Assembly (NCBI GenBank): GCA_030532305.1 | Contig: JAUNLJ010000006.1 | Span: 1 to 64,000, forward strand | Direction: 5' to 3' | Length of the DNA stretch: 64,000 nucleotides | Source: Tissierellia bacterium | GTDB taxonomy: Bacteria > Bacillota > Clostridia > Tissierellales > Peptoniphilaceae | Shown: piece by piece, positions 1-9,111 of the stretch | Layout of the letters: the number at the start of each line of letters is the position of its first letter | Numbering within the stretch: position 1 is the first letter of the stretch | Translations under genes and position numbers: made by a program | Notes under the pieces: model-generated | What the model was told of the DNA's origin: nothing | Databases searched by the model: none | What the model saw: only the letters and a program-made list of their open reading frames with translations

Positions 1-81
1 TGAGTCTTCTGTGGGTTATTGTTTTTCTTTATCAACACTATTTGACAAAGAGCCCACTTTTCTTTCTTATGCCATCTCTTT

Positions 82-1419
82 TTACCTTTGGATAAGGCCA
101 TTTTTAATGGCCTCTTCCCGTAGCCAGTCCCTAAAGTCAGGATGGGCAATGCCAATAAGGGCCTCTACCCTTTGGGGAACAGTGGCTCCCTTGAGCCAGG
201 CCACCCCATATTCTGTCACCACATAGTCGGTATCATTTCTTTGGAGGGAGACAATGGCCCCAGGACGGAGCTCGGGTACAATCTTAGACCGGAGAACTTT
301 TTCTCCTGCTTCATTCTTTTCATAGTAGGTAGAGTGGAAGGCCATAATGGACTTACCCCCCTTGGACCGTTGAGACCCTTGGACGGTGTCTGCCTGGCCC
401 CCGGTCCCAGTGTATTGAACGTGACCAATACTTTCAGAGGCACATTGACCTGTTAGGTCACATTCTAGGGCTGCGTTAACAGACACATACTTGCTTACCC
501 TGGCAATGTCATAGGGGTTGTTGGCCACAGTCCCCCTTACAAAGGCAATGGAGGGGTTGTTGTCTATAAAGTCATAGAGTCTGCGGCTGCCAAAGGTAAA
601 GGCTGTTAGGGAGATCCCATTGTAGAATTCCTTTTTACTGTTGTCTACAGCACCACATTCAATGAGGTCGACCATGGTTTCTGTAAACATCTCGGTATGG
701 ATACCCAGGTGTTTTTTGCCCTTTAATTCTTGGGCCACGGCATTGGGAATGTTCCCAATCCCTAGTTGGATGGTAGACCCATCCTCCACTAGGTCTGCAA
801 TATACTTACCAATTTTGGCGTCCTTTTCAGTAAAGGGCTTAAGCTGGATTTCAGGAACGGGACGGTCAGATTCTACCAGGGCATCTACTTCTGAAATATG
901 AACGAGGGTATCCCCAAAGGTCCGTGGATAGTGGGGGCTCACTTCGATAATGACCTTAGCCCCTGCCTCGATGACTTCTTTTTCATAGACTGCACTAATG
1001 GACAGGGTCAGGTAGCCATTTTCATCCATGGGGGAGCAGGTGGTCATTAAAACCAAATCCCTACCTTCTGCCCGGCATCTTTCCACCTTCTTGCTAACGG
1101 CTGAAGTGGAGTGTTGGGGAATATCTGAGCAAAGACCGATTTTTTGCATTTCCCTTTGCTTGGCATTAAAGAACCAAGACTGTTGTTCACAAACCCCTAG
1201 CATTTCAGGGTCTTCCATGGCTGGCCAGTTTTCAACGGGCAGGCAGGAAACCATAATGGTGTCCTTTACCCCATAGTCTTTTAAGACCTGTAATTCATTA
1301 AGAATGGTGGTGGGGGAACTGGCTACTTGGCCTACAATCATACAGTCCTTATCCTTGATAAGTTTTAGGGCCTCTCTTGCACTCATCTTCTTGCTTTCGT
1401 ACATTTGTTTGATATCCAT
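82..1419 (-). CDS. Acyl-CoA:acetate CoA-transferase (acetyl-CoA hydrolase/transferase family)
   Basis: A 445-residue CoA-transferase of the butyryl-CoA:acetate / 4-hydroxybutyrate CoA-transferase type, moving CoA between a short-chain acyl-CoA and acetate in the cytoplasm at the end of anaerobic fermentation. The family glycine motif GIGNIPNAVA lies near residues 220-229, the catalytic glutamate is expected at E243 in HTEMF, and the C-terminal GTGGQAD region is intact. Length is normal for the family. It is the last gene of an operon with a solute symporter 33 bases upstream, so it may activate the imported acid. The acyl substrate (butyrate, 4-hydroxybutyrate, propionate) cannot be fixed from sequence. 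Confidence 0.88.
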   Translation of the reverse strand: MDIKQMYESKKMSAREALKLIKDKDCMIVGQVASSPTTILNELQVLKDYGVKDTIMVSCLPVENWPAMEDPEMLGVCEQQSWFFNAKQREMQKIGLCSDIPQHSTSAVSKKVERCRAEGRDLVLMTTCSPMDENGYLTLSISAVYEKEVIEAGAKVIIEVSPHYPRTFGDTLVHISEVDALVESDRPVPEIQLKPFTEKDAKIGKYIADLVEDGSTIQLGIGNIPNAVAQELKGKKHLGIHTEMFTETMVDLIECGAVDNSKKEFYNGISLTAFTFGSRRLYDFIDNNPSIAFVRGTVANNPYDIARVSKYVSVNAALECDLTGQCASESIGHVQYTGTGGQADTVQGSQRSKGGKSIMAFHSTYYEKNEAGEKVLRSKIVPELRPGAIVSLQRNDTDYVVTEYGVAWLKGATVPQRVEALIGIAHPDFRDWLREEAIKNGLIQR

Positions 1420-1452
1420 AATTACCTCCTAATATAGGGTCAAACTAGATCC

Positions 1453-2955
1453 TTAAAGCTTCATGGCCAATTTAATGTCTTCAGGAATAACTTGCTTGGG
1501 TGTTGCTAGAGAAACAAAAATAGTTAGGGCTAAAGAGATACAGGTCACATGGAAATAGCCGGGTAGGCCACCGGGCCATTGGTAGGGGGTTAGGGTCACT
1601 AGGGTCAGTAGGAAGGAGACCACAAGACCTGCAATAACGCCTTTTTCAGTTGCCCGGTCCCAAAGGATGCCCACTAGGAAAACAGGGAACATGGCAGAAA
1701 CTAAGGTCCCATAGCCAAAGGCACCTAGGATACCTACTAGACTGGTGTTGTAGATAGAAACCACAATGGCTACCAGCCCCATACAGGCCATAAATACCCG
1801 GGTAACGGTCCTTTGTTTTTTAGACTCAATTTGGATTCCCAGGGCCCTAGGAAGGTCCCTAGAAAGTAGGGTGGAGGTGGTGGTTAGGTAGGCACTGGCA
1901 GAGCTCATGGAAGCCGCTAGAACGGCAGCATAAACCATTAGCTGGGCAAAGACTCCTGCCTTGTCGGCAAAGACATAGACGGCGGTGTCAGGATGCTCTA
2001 GGGGGTCAATTTCCCCAGTGGCCACCATGTGCAAAACCCCATAGGCTACGGTAATGGCTAAGAAGGCCACAAACATATGGGCCAGGCCAGATACAAAGGC
2101 CGCCTTGGGAAGCTCCCTAGGATCCTTAATGGCATACATTCTTGCCAAGACAGCCGGCTGGGCAATAACACCAAAGAAGGGCACAAACATCCAGACAAAA
2201 CTCATGCTCCCCTTCATGCTCCCCCAGGCACTTAAGAACTTAGGCCCTAGCTCCTTGGTGACCCCATTGGATCCTGTTACCGTTCCTGCCTCAGCTACAG
2301 AAGCAGCCACTGTAGAGAAACCACCGGTCATACGGAAGAAGAGGATGATCATAATCACACTGGCAAAAACCATAATAAAGCCTTGGAAGGCCTGGGTCAT
2401 AAGCCCACCCACTTCACCAGCAATAATGGTGTAAATGGTTAAGAGGCCAAAAATAATCAAACCGGCCACAATGGGTTCAACCCCCAGCAAGTGACTAAAA
2501 AGGGCACTCCCTGCTGAAATTTGTGAAGCCAGATAACCAATACAGGCAATACTTACAACGATACTCATGAGGGTCTTAATGACCTTGTTGTCATTAAACC
2601 TGGCGTCAGAAAGGTCCCCAAGACTGGCAATGGGACGGACTTCTGCAATGGCCCTAATCTTTTTTCCCAGGATCATATAGCCCAGGGCAAAGGCTCCAGA
2701 ACTTAGCATCCACCAGGCCATGGGACTTCCTGTATCGTAGACTACGCCAGGAACACCTACAATGGCAAAGGCACTGGCTACCCCCGCTGTGGAGGCTAGA
2801 CCCACTGTTACAGGCCCAAATAGGCCAGATGCACCAAAGTAGTCATTGTCTGACTTAACCCGTTTGGAAGCAAGAACACCTATGGCCAAGGATGCGGCAA
2901 TCATTGCAAATGAAAAAACTAATATCAGGGTAACCGTAGATTGTGCTAGATCCAT
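1453..2955 (-). CDS. Sodium:solute symporter (SSS family)
   Basis: A 500-residue integral membrane protein with about 13 hydrophobic segments. The N-terminal pattern of an SSS permease is clear: a first helix, then SDNDYFGASG, then a helix with GLASTAGVASAF. It should couple inward Na+ to uptake of a small solute. Placement between a 148-residue membrane protein (5 bases upstream) and a CoA-transferase (downstream) suggests a carboxylate such as acetate or another short-chain acid. That substrate is inference; pantothenate and proline carriers share the fold and sometimes have a small membrane partner too. Confidence 0.82.
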   Translation of the reverse strand: MDLAQSTVTLILVFSFAMIAASLAIGVLASKRVKSDNDYFGASGLFGPVTVGLASTAGVASAFAIVGVPGVVYDTGSPMAWWMLSSGAFALGYMILGKKIRAIAEVRPIASLGDLSDARFNDNKVIKTLMSIVVSIACIGYLASQISAGSALFSHLLGVEPIVAGLIIFGLLTIYTIIAGEVGGLMTQAFQGFIMVFASVIMIILFFRMTGGFSTVAASVAEAGTVTGSNGVTKELGPKFLSAWGSMKGSMSFVWMFVPFFGVIAQPAVLARMYAIKDPRELPKAAFVSGLAHMFVAFLAITVAYGVLHMVATGEIDPLEHPDTAVYVFADKAGVFAQLMVYAAVLAASMSSASAYLTTTSTLLSRDLPRALGIQIESKKQRTVTRVFMACMGLVAIVVSIYNTSLVGILGAFGYGTLVSAMFPVFLVGILWDRATEKGVIAGLVVSFLLTLVTLTPYQWPGGLPGYFHVTCISLALTIFVSLATPKQVIPEDIKLAMKL

Positions 2956-2960
2956 AAAGC

Positions 2961-3407
2961 CTATGCTCCTTTCTTGTCTTTGATCTTCTTGGCTTCTTCA
3001 ATGAAGCTATTCCATTGGTCATCAGAAAGCCATTTTTTACGATTTACATAATAACCTACCATAAGGGTGAGGACCCCCCCAATCCAATAGAGGTAGACCA
3101 CAGGTCCAAAAGAATAGTGGAAGCCACCAAAGAACTTGCCACCTTCTACTTGGGCTACCAGGTCATTGGCATAGGCTAGGTAAAAACCTATGGCCCAAAC
3201 CACGGCCCAGGTCAAAAGGGGATAGATGAGATAGCCCCTGTCAATCTTCTCATTGTTAGCAGATCCCAAAATCAGGTGTAACAACATCATAAGGATGGAT
3301 AAAATAAAAGCTAAAATATAATAGTCGGCTATGGCCAGTAGCCATAGTGCCACCCAAAGAACGCCTATAAGGATAAAGATGGCATTGTATTTTCCTTTTA
3401 AACTCAT
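2961..3407 (-). CDS. Small membrane protein encoded with SSS symporter
   Basis: A 148-residue protein with four hydrophobic segments (about residues 8-28, 30-48, 62-80 and 105-122) and a charged C-terminal tail (WNSFIEEAKKIKDKKGA). It is the first gene of the symporter/CoA-transferase operon and ends 5 bases before the symporter starts, so co-expression is very likely. Short membrane proteins commonly sit upstream of SSS carriers; I do not recognise the family with certainty and assign no activity. The start ATG follows a GGAGG-type site. Confidence 0.7.
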   Translation of the reverse strand: MSLKGKYNAIFILIGVLWVALWLLAIADYYILAFILSILMMLLHLILGSANNEKIDRGYLIYPLLTWAVVWAIGFYLAYANDLVAQVEGGKFFGGFHYSFGPVVYLYWIGGVLTLMVGYYVNRKKWLSDDQWNSFIEEAKKIKDKKGA

Positions 3408-3578
3408 TACTGCCTCCTTTAAATTTTGTGGTACTAATGAATTCTTACGCTTGTGGGCTTATGGGCCTTCGCCACATAATATTCCCCATTTTTTCTACAT
3501 ACTAGTTAAATCTTTCTCTACCCCCTTAAATGATAGTTAAATATTTCTCCCCCTCCCTGTATTTAAAATATTTAATAT

Positions 3579-3606
3579 ATTATATCACGGTAAAAATATT
3601 TTACAA
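3579..3606 (-). promoter_or_regulatory. Probable sigma-A promoter of symporter/CoA-transferase operon
   Basis: On the minus strand a perfect TATAAT (3584-3579) is preceded at 16 bases by TTGTAA (3606-3601). It lies in a strongly AT-rich 367-base stretch (3408-3774) that holds no gene, and would give a 5' leader of about 165 bases before the first ATG at 3407. The -35 match is only 4 of 6. No riboswitch fold was recognised in the leader. Confidence 0.5.
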
Positions 3607-3774
3607 CTTTAATATTTTGAAAAAATATATTGCTTTTATGAAGAATTTTTAAATAAATTTATCTAAGGATTTTATGTAAAAAGTCTATAAATAATCTTAT
3701 AAAATATTTTTTATCCTTCCTCCAAAGGGCTTAATTTTTTATGATAAAATAAAAACATATGCCTCCCCTTTCAT

Positions 3775-3815
3775 AAAAACAGGGCCCGTCTTCTCCTTAG
3801 ACGGGCCCTGTTTTT
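3775..3815 (-). terminator. Intrinsic terminator after flavodoxin-like gene
   Basis: A 16-base perfect inverted repeat (3775-3790 with 3800-3815) around a 9-base loop; the core is GC-rich and the outer arms are A/T runs, so it works on the minus strand as a U-tract terminator for the gene ending at 3841. It could also act on the plus strand. Confidence 0.9.
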
Positions 3816-3840
3816 GGGTCTTATTACTTGGGTCTTTTAT

Positions 3841-4401
3841 CTAGCTTAGGCCTTCTAACTGGTCTACAAGGGCCCTGTAGCCCTTAAGGACAGGGTCTAG
3901 GCTGGCCAGGTCCATATAGTCTAGGGTCTGGCCGTAGGTCTTTAAAAGGGCCCTATCTTCTTCCTTGAGCTCTTGGGGGGCCTTTGTCTTTAGCCTATGG
4001 TAGAGGACCTTCATCATGACTTGGTGCTTTATATTTAAGCTTTTGTAGTCTATCCTTCCCCTTAGGTGGAAGAGGGTCATCTTTTCCCTCCAGGCTGGAG
4101 GGACCTGGCCCTGGATATCTCTTTTTATTTTCTCCAGATTTTTTCTATCCTGGGGGTCTGCCAGGCCCACACTGATAATAAAAAGTCCCTTTACTTTTTG
4201 GGGGTCGTAGGCCCTTAGGCTCTTAGCCAGCCCCACCATCCCCCCTGCGTAAAGAGACCCCACATAGAGGAGGAGGTCTGTCTTGGTCTGGGGAGGCAGG
4301 TCCCTATAATCCAAACACTCTATCCTTAAGCTAGCTGCCAGGGCCTGGGCATAGGCCTTGGCGCTGCCGTAGTGACTTCCATAAACAATTTGTGCCTTCA
4401 T
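3841..4401 (-). CDS. Flavodoxin-like domain protein
   Basis: A 186-residue cytoplasmic protein beginning KAQIVYGSHYGSAKAYAQAL, the FMN-phosphate loop pattern (T/S-x-x-G-x-[ST]) of the flavodoxin domain. The next strand, DLLLYVGSLYAGG, and FIISVGLADPQD fit the HemG/flavodoxin-domain subfamily rather than a short electron-carrier flavodoxin. It probably binds FMN and transfers electrons, but the partner is unknown. It is last in a minus-strand run after thiD and the M20 peptidase; GGGAGG lies 9 bases before the ATG. A menaquinone-dependent protoporphyrinogen oxidase is possible but there is no haem gene nearby. Confidence 0.72.
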   Translation of the reverse strand: MKAQIVYGSHYGSAKAYAQALAASLRIECLDYRDLPPQTKTDLLLYVGSLYAGGMVGLAKSLRAYDPQKVKGLFIISVGLADPQDRKNLEKIKRDIQGQVPPAWREKMTLFHLRGRIDYKSLNIKHQVMMKVLYHRLKTKAPQELKEEDRALLKTYGQTLDYMDLASLDPVLKGYRALVDQLEGLS

Positions 4402-4466
4402 CTTGGGGACCTCCCTTTTAGGACCTGGGGTTTTTTCATCTCAGCTTCTAGGCCTGGCCTAGCCTT

Positions 4467-5663
4467 TTAATCTTCTACCAGGACCCTTACCAGGTAGTCA
4501 TAGAGAACCTGGCTGGTGGCCACAAGGCTATCTAGGTCCACATATTCGTCAGGCCCATGGTAGCCCCCTCCCTGGGGTCCAAAGAGGAGGGTGGGGGCCT
4601 GGAAGAGGGCCCCAAAATAGTTAAAGTCCCCCATACTTTGGAAGTAGCTAAGACTTGGATCCTGGCCAGTGGTCTTTTTTACCTGGCCTATAAAATCCTG
4701 GATCCTGGGGTCCCCTGCCTCATGGGCATAGGGCATAAAGCCCCGGGCCAAGGGACTGGGGGCCTGTCTAAAGTGGACCTTGTAGTCGGCCCTGATCTGG
4801 GCCTTGTCTAGGGCCTCTTGGATTTCTTTTCGCACAGTTTCTTCTGTCTCCCCCCGGACCGTATGGCGGAAAAAGCGAATCCGGGCCCCATCGGGAATAC
4901 TACAGGCCCCGCCGTCGGCCTCCATGGCCAGGGCACAGAGGTTACCCCTGCCCAGGAGGGGGTCCTCCTTAAAGTCCAGGTCCCCCAGGGCCAGGATGAT
5001 TTTGGCTCCTTCTTCTATGGCATTAATTCCCAGCTGGGGGTTGGCCCCGTGGGCTGCCTTGCCCTTAACCTCTATCTCCAGGCTGTAGCCCCCTCGAGCG
5101 CCCAGGCAGAGGGAGGGAAAGGGCTGGCCTGTAAAGGCGGCACTGGGTTCAGTGACCAAGACCATGTCTGGCTGGCCCACCTGGTCCTCCAAAACCAGGG
5201 CATGGGTCCCCAGGCCATAGGGCCCCTCTTCGGCTGGTACATAGGTGGCCAGGACCTCTCCCCTAAAGTGGGGCTGGTCCCTATAAAAGGCAGCCAGGGC
5301 TAACATGGAGGCCACACAGCCCCCCTTCATGTCCAGGGCTCCTTGCCCATAAAACCGCCTGCCTTCCAGCTGGCCCCGGGGGTTCTTGGTCCAGCCCTGG
5401 GTCTTTTTTACCGTGTCTAGGTGGCCATTTAAAAGGATCTTGGGTCCCTCCTTTTGGCCCCTTAACCGGATAAGGAGGTTCCGGCTCTGGTAGCCTACCA
5501 GGGCATCTTCTGAAAAATAATGGCTCTTGACCTCCAGGCCCTGGTTAGAAAACCACTCCTCCACATAGGCCAGGACCTCTTCTTCCTCAAAATAGGGGCT
5601 GGGAAGAGCCACCAGGTCCCTTAGTAGGTCTAGGACTTCCGCCTCCTGAAATTGTCTTTTCAC
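4467..5663 (-). CDS. M20-family metallopeptidase (ArgE/DapE-like deacylase)
   Basis: A 398-residue zinc amidohydrolase with all expected ligands: H81 and D83 in NGHLDTV, bridging D111 in GALDMKGG, general base/ligand E145-E146 in PAEEGP, E172 in TEPS, and H369 in YHGPDEYV. The lid/dimerisation domain (about 190-300) carries H205 in AAHGANPQ. It should remove an acyl or amino-acid group from an amide; the family covers acetylornithine, succinyl-diaminopimelate and dipeptide substrates and context does not choose among them. Start is GTG, 7 bases after AAGGAGG. Confidence 0.85.
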   Translation of the reverse strand: MKRQFQEAEVLDLLRDLVALPSPYFEEEEVLAYVEEWFSNQGLEVKSHYFSEDALVGYQSRNLLIRLRGQKEGPKILLNGHLDTVKKTQGWTKNPRGQLEGRRFYGQGALDMKGGCVASMLALAAFYRDQPHFRGEVLATYVPAEEGPYGLGTHALVLEDQVGQPDMVLVTEPSAAFTGQPFPSLCLGARGGYSLEIEVKGKAAHGANPQLGINAIEEGAKIILALGDLDFKEDPLLGRGNLCALAMEADGGACSIPDGARIRFFRHTVRGETEETVRKEIQEALDKAQIRADYKVHFRQAPSPLARGFMPYAHEAGDPRIQDFIGQVKKTTGQDPSLSYFQSMGDFNYFGALFQAPTLLFGPQGGGYHGPDEYVDLDSLVATSQVLYDYLVRVLVED

Positions 5664-5684
5664 GGGATCTCCTCCTTTTTTTAC

Positions 5685-6482
5685 TTAGTCTGCAAAGTCT
5701 CCCCCCAGGTCAAAGGCGTGGTTAAGGGGGCCAGACCCCTGGCCTAGGTCCAGCATGGCCTCTAGGGCCCGGTTAATATAGGCCTTGGCCCTTCTTATGG
5801 AGGTCTCTAGGCTATAGCCCTTGGCCAGGTTGGCTGCAATGGCTGAAGACAGGGTGCAGCCTGTCCCGTGGTTGTTGGGGTTATGGATCCTTGGCCCATA
5901 AAACCAGGTCTCACCCCCCTGGTCATAGAGGAGGTCATCAGCCTGGCCCTCCTGGTGGCCCCCCTTTAAAAGGACCGGGGTCCCCCACTGGTCATAGATT
6001 TTTTTTGCCGCCCGGACCCTATCCTCCTGGCTCTTAATTTTAAGGCCAGACAGGACCTCCCCTTCAAAGATATTGGGGGTCACTAGGTTGGCCAGGGGAA
6101 TAAGCCGGTCCTTTAGGGGGCCCATGGCTCCGTCTCCCATAAGGCCGGCTCCAGAGGTGGCTACCATAACCGGGTCCACCACAATATTTTCTGCCTGGTA
6201 GTCTTCCAGGGCCTGGGCTATAACCTCTACCAGGCCTCCCTTAGACACCATGCCTATTTTCACGGCCTGGGGCCTAATGTCGGTAAAGACCATATCCATT
6301 TGGTCCCTTAAAAAGCCCGGGTCCACCTCTAAAAGGCTCTTGACCCCGGTGGTGTTTTGGGCCGTTAGGGCCGTCACCACAGACATGGCAAAGACCCCGT
6401 TTAGGGTCATGGTCTTTAGGTCAGCTTGGATGCCAGCCCCTCCACTGGGGTCTGAACCGGCTATACTTAAGGCTGTCTTCAT
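5685..6482 (-). CDS. thiD: Hydroxymethylpyrimidine/phosphomethylpyrimidine kinase
   Basis: A 265-residue ribokinase-fold enzyme that phosphorylates hydroxymethylpyrimidine (phosphate) in thiamine synthesis and salvage. Diagnostic parts are the N-terminal SIAGSDPSGGAGIQADLK, VVDPVMVATSG near 101-110 and the anion-hole/catalytic GTGC at 206-209 in NHGTGCTLSSA. No other thiamine gene is nearby, so salvage or a pyridoxine-kinase side activity is possible. It begins just past the ftsH terminator hairpin, leaving no room for a separate promoter, so expression probably depends on read-through from ftsH. Confidence 0.88.
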   Translation of the reverse strand: MKTALSIAGSDPSGGAGIQADLKTMTLNGVFAMSVVTALTAQNTTGVKSLLEVDPGFLRDQMDMVFTDIRPQAVKIGMVSKGGLVEVIAQALEDYQAENIVVDPVMVATSGAGLMGDGAMGPLKDRLIPLANLVTPNIFEGEVLSGLKIKSQEDRVRAAKKIYDQWGTPVLLKGGHQEGQADDLLYDQGGETWFYGPRIHNPNNHGTGCTLSSAIAANLAKGYSLETSIRRAKAYINRALEAMLDLGQGSGPLNHAFDLGGDFAD

Positions 6483-6500
6483 CTTGCTCCCCTTTCTTTT

Positions 6501-6530
6501 AAAAAAGGAAGGAGGTCCCCCTCCTTCCTT
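6501..6530 (-). terminator. Intrinsic terminator after ftsH
   Basis: An 11-base stem (6505-6515 with 6520-6530, AAGGAAGGAGG arm) with a 4-base loop, followed on the minus strand by six U residues. It sits 8 bases past the ftsH stop. Confidence 0.85.
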
Positions 6531-6537
6531 ATGCTTC

Positions 6538-8493
6538 TTAGGCCTTGTCGGAATCCGCCAAGTCCTCTAGATCTTTTAAATTTTTACCCTGGTCTTCTAG
6601 GATCTCCTTGGCCTCCTCAGACAGGTCTTCTTTCTCAAGCCTGGCGTCCATGCCCTCTTCCTTAGCCACAGGGTCTAATTTTTTGCCCTGGAAGATCTCT
6701 TCAAACTCTTGGCCAGAAATGGTTTCTCTTTCCAAGAGGGCATCACTTACGGCTAAAAGGATGTCTAGGTGGTCTTTTATCAGGTCTTCTGCCTGACTAT
6801 AGGCTTCCTTAACCAGACGGCGCATTTCCATATCAATTTCAGAGGTGATCTCCTCAGAATATTGCTGGGTATGGCCCAGGTCCCTGCCCATAAAGACGGA
6901 CTCCTCGTCCACCCCATAGGTGAGGGTCCCTATCTTTTCACTAAAGCCATAGCGGGTCACCATGGCATTGGCAATCTTAGTGGCCCTTTCTATATCGTTG
7001 CTGGCCCCGGTAGAAATATCGTCTAGGACCAAACTCTCGGCCACCCGGCCCCCTAAAAGGCTAACTAGCTTGTGCTGGAGTTGGCCCTTGGTGATAAAGT
7101 AGCTGTCTTCTTCAGGTAGGTAGGCCGTAAAACCACCGGCTGGCCCCCTGGGGATGATGGTTATCATGTGAACGGGGTCGTGGCCAGGCAGAAGCCGGCT
7201 TACTAGAGCATGGCCTGCCTCGTGGACCGCCGTTAGCTTTCTTTCCTTTTCACTAATAACCCGGCTCTTCTTGGCAGGACCGGCTTCCACCTTGATGGTG
7301 GCCTCAATAATGTCATCCTGGTAGATCCGCCTATCCCCCCTCCGGGCAGATAGGAGGGCGGCCTCGTTCATGAGGTTTTCCAGGTCCGCCGGGGTAAAGC
7401 CCGGGGTGGTCTTGGCCACAGAGTTTAGGTCTACATCCTTGGCCAGGGGCTTTTTCCTAGAGTGAACCTTTAGGATTTCCACCCTCTCCCTTACGTCTGG
7501 TAGGCCCACATAGACGGTCCGGTCAAAACGACCAGGTCGCATAAGGGCCGGGTCCAAGATGTCTGACCGGTTGGTGGCCGCCATGACAATGACCCCCTCG
7601 TTGGTGCCAAAGCCATCCATCTCCACTAGGAGCTGGTTAAGGGTTTGTTCTCTTTCATCATGGCCTCCCCCAACGCCGGCCCCCCTCCGGCGACCTACAG
7701 CGTCAATCTCGTCTATAAAGATAATACAGGGGGCGTTTTTCTTGGCCGTTTCAAAAAGGTCCCTGACCCGAGAGGCCCCTACCCCGACATACATTTCTAC
7801 AAAGTCGGACCCACTCATAATATAGAAGGGGACCTTGGCTTCACCGGCTACGGCCTTGCTCAGGTAGGTCTTCCCAGTTCCTGGAGGGCCCACTAAAAGG
7901 ACCCCCTTGGGGATCCGGGCCCCCATGTCCACAAACTTCTTGGGGGTTTTTAGGAAGTCTACAATTTCTCCTAGCTCTTCCTTTTCTTCCTTAAGGCCGG
8001 CCACATCGGAAAAGGTGACCTGGTTGCTCTTGTCTTCCTGGATGAGCCGGGCCTTAGACTTGCCAAAATTAGACATCCGGGACCCGGTGCTTTGGCTGCC
8101 CCTAACAAAGTTAAAGAACATAAAGCCCAAAAGGCCTAGGACCAAGAGACTGGGCAGGATGCTCATAAGGCTCGTTCCCTGGTCTGCGGTCTTGTGGCCC
8201 TTGACTTCCAACTGGCCTGACTCTACCCTATCCTTAATATAGAGCTCATAAAAATTATCCTGGGCTAGGGGAGGAATTTGCGCCTTGACTAGCTTGTCCC
8301 CGTCCATCTTGGCAGTGACTTCGCTCCCCTGAATATCCATTTGTTTTATGTTTCCTGCCTGGACTTCTTCAACCAGGCTGGTATAGCTTATCTCTTCTAT
8401 GGCTCGGGAGGGGGGCCTAAATAGGCCAATGCCTATCATAAGCACTGCCAATAGGACTAGATAAAAGGCCACGCCTCCCCATCTTCTATTCAA
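6538..8493 (-). CDS. ftsH: ATP-dependent zinc metalloprotease FtsH
   Basis: Membrane-anchored AAA+ protease for quality control of membrane and regulatory proteins. Two transmembrane helices (about 9-25 and 108-129) flank an extracytoplasmic domain; then come Walker A GPPGTGKT (202-209), Walker B IIFIDEID, the SRH region (MRPGRFDR) and the zinc site HEAGH (424-428). I chose the TTG at 8493 because AGGAGG lies 9 bases before it and it gives the usual MNRR start; a TTG two codons upstream (8499) is only 3 bases from that site. It ends the mazG-to-ftsH housekeeping string, directly after hpt as in Bacillus. Confidence 0.95.
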   Translation of the reverse strand: MNRRWGGVAFYLVLLAVLMIGIGLFRPPSRAIEEISYTSLVEEVQAGNIKQMDIQGSEVTAKMDGDKLVKAQIPPLAQDNFYELYIKDRVESGQLEVKGHKTADQGTSLMSILPSLLVLGLLGFMFFNFVRGSQSTGSRMSNFGKSKARLIQEDKSNQVTFSDVAGLKEEKEELGEIVDFLKTPKKFVDMGARIPKGVLLVGPPGTGKTYLSKAVAGEAKVPFYIMSGSDFVEMYVGVGASRVRDLFETAKKNAPCIIFIDEIDAVGRRRGAGVGGGHDEREQTLNQLLVEMDGFGTNEGVIVMAATNRSDILDPALMRPGRFDRTVYVGLPDVRERVEILKVHSRKKPLAKDVDLNSVAKTTPGFTPADLENLMNEAALLSARRGDRRIYQDDIIEATIKVEAGPAKKSRVISEKERKLTAVHEAGHALVSRLLPGHDPVHMITIIPRGPAGGFTAYLPEEDSYFITKGQLQHKLVSLLGGRVAESLVLDDISTGASNDIERATKIANAMVTRYGFSEKIGTLTYGVDEESVFMGRDLGHTQQYSEEITSEIDMEMRRLVKEAYSQAEDLIKDHLDILLAVSDALLERETISGQEFEEIFQGKKLDPVAKEEGMDARLEKEDLSEEAKEILEDQGKNLKDLEDLADSDKA

Positions 8494-8559
8494 AAACAAT
8501 CTCCTCCTCTATTAGCGTCTCTTATTTGATGCTTATCTTACTATTATAACATATAATGC

Positions 8560-9111
8560 CTAGGATTCCTGGGTGTTTTCGTAGATTTCAGCTTTTAGAT
8601 AGCCAATAAAGGGTAGGTTTCGATATTTTTCCGCATAGTCAATCCCATAACCTACAATGAACTTGTCTTCAATCTCAAAACCACAATAGTCCAGGTCCAC
8701 ATGCCTTTGCCGGCGGTCGGGCTTGGTTAAGAGGGTGCAGATCTTGACGTCCTTGGCCCCCCTGGATTTTAGGACCTGGTTTAGGTAGCTTAGGGTCAGA
8801 CCCGTATCTACAATATCTTCTACAATAAGAAGGTTGCGGCCCACAATGGTCTTGTCTATGTCCTTGATAATTCGGACTTCGCCAGTGGACTGGGTCCCCA
8901 TCCCGTAGCTGGAAACGGCCATAAAGTCAATTTCCAAGGGCAGGTCAATGGCCTGGATCAAGTCTGCCATAAAGACAGAGGCCCCCTTTAGGATGCCTAC
9001 CACCAAAAGGTCCTGGCCCTTGTAGTCTCGGCTAATGGCCTCGCCCAGACTCTTGACCTTAGCCTGGATCTCTTTCTTGCTAATTAGAATTTCTTCCACA
9101 TCATGTATCAT
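8560..9111 (-). CDS. hpt: Hypoxanthine phosphoribosyltransferase
   Basis: A 183-residue purine-salvage enzyme making IMP/GMP from hypoxanthine/guanine and PRPP. The PRPP-binding signature LLIVEDIVDTGLTL (about 94-107) and the flexible-loop pattern VSSYGMGTQSTGEV are present. It overlaps tilS by 11 bases, the same tilS-hpt-ftsH arrangement as in Bacillus; GAGGTG is 7 bases before the ATG. The prs gene that makes PRPP lies 9 kb away. Confidence 0.94.
   Translation of the reverse strand: MIHDVEEILISKKEIQAKVKSLGEAISRDYKGQDLLVVGILKGASVFMADLIQAIDLPLEIDFMAVSSYGMGTQSTGEVRIIKDIDKTIVGRNLLIVEDIVDTGLTLSYLNQVLKSRGAKDVKICTLLTKPDRRQRHVDLDYCGFEIEDKFIVGYGIDYAEKYRNLPFIGYLKAEIYENTQES

Noticed and set aside
12..58. 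Terminator for the CoA-transferase gene
   Set aside because: GTGGG/CCCAC arms are only 5-6 bases with a 35-base loop and no U run; too weak to call, and the window edge hides what follows.
2054..2434. Plus-strand frame of 126 codons
   Set aside because: Antisense shadow of the SSS symporter.
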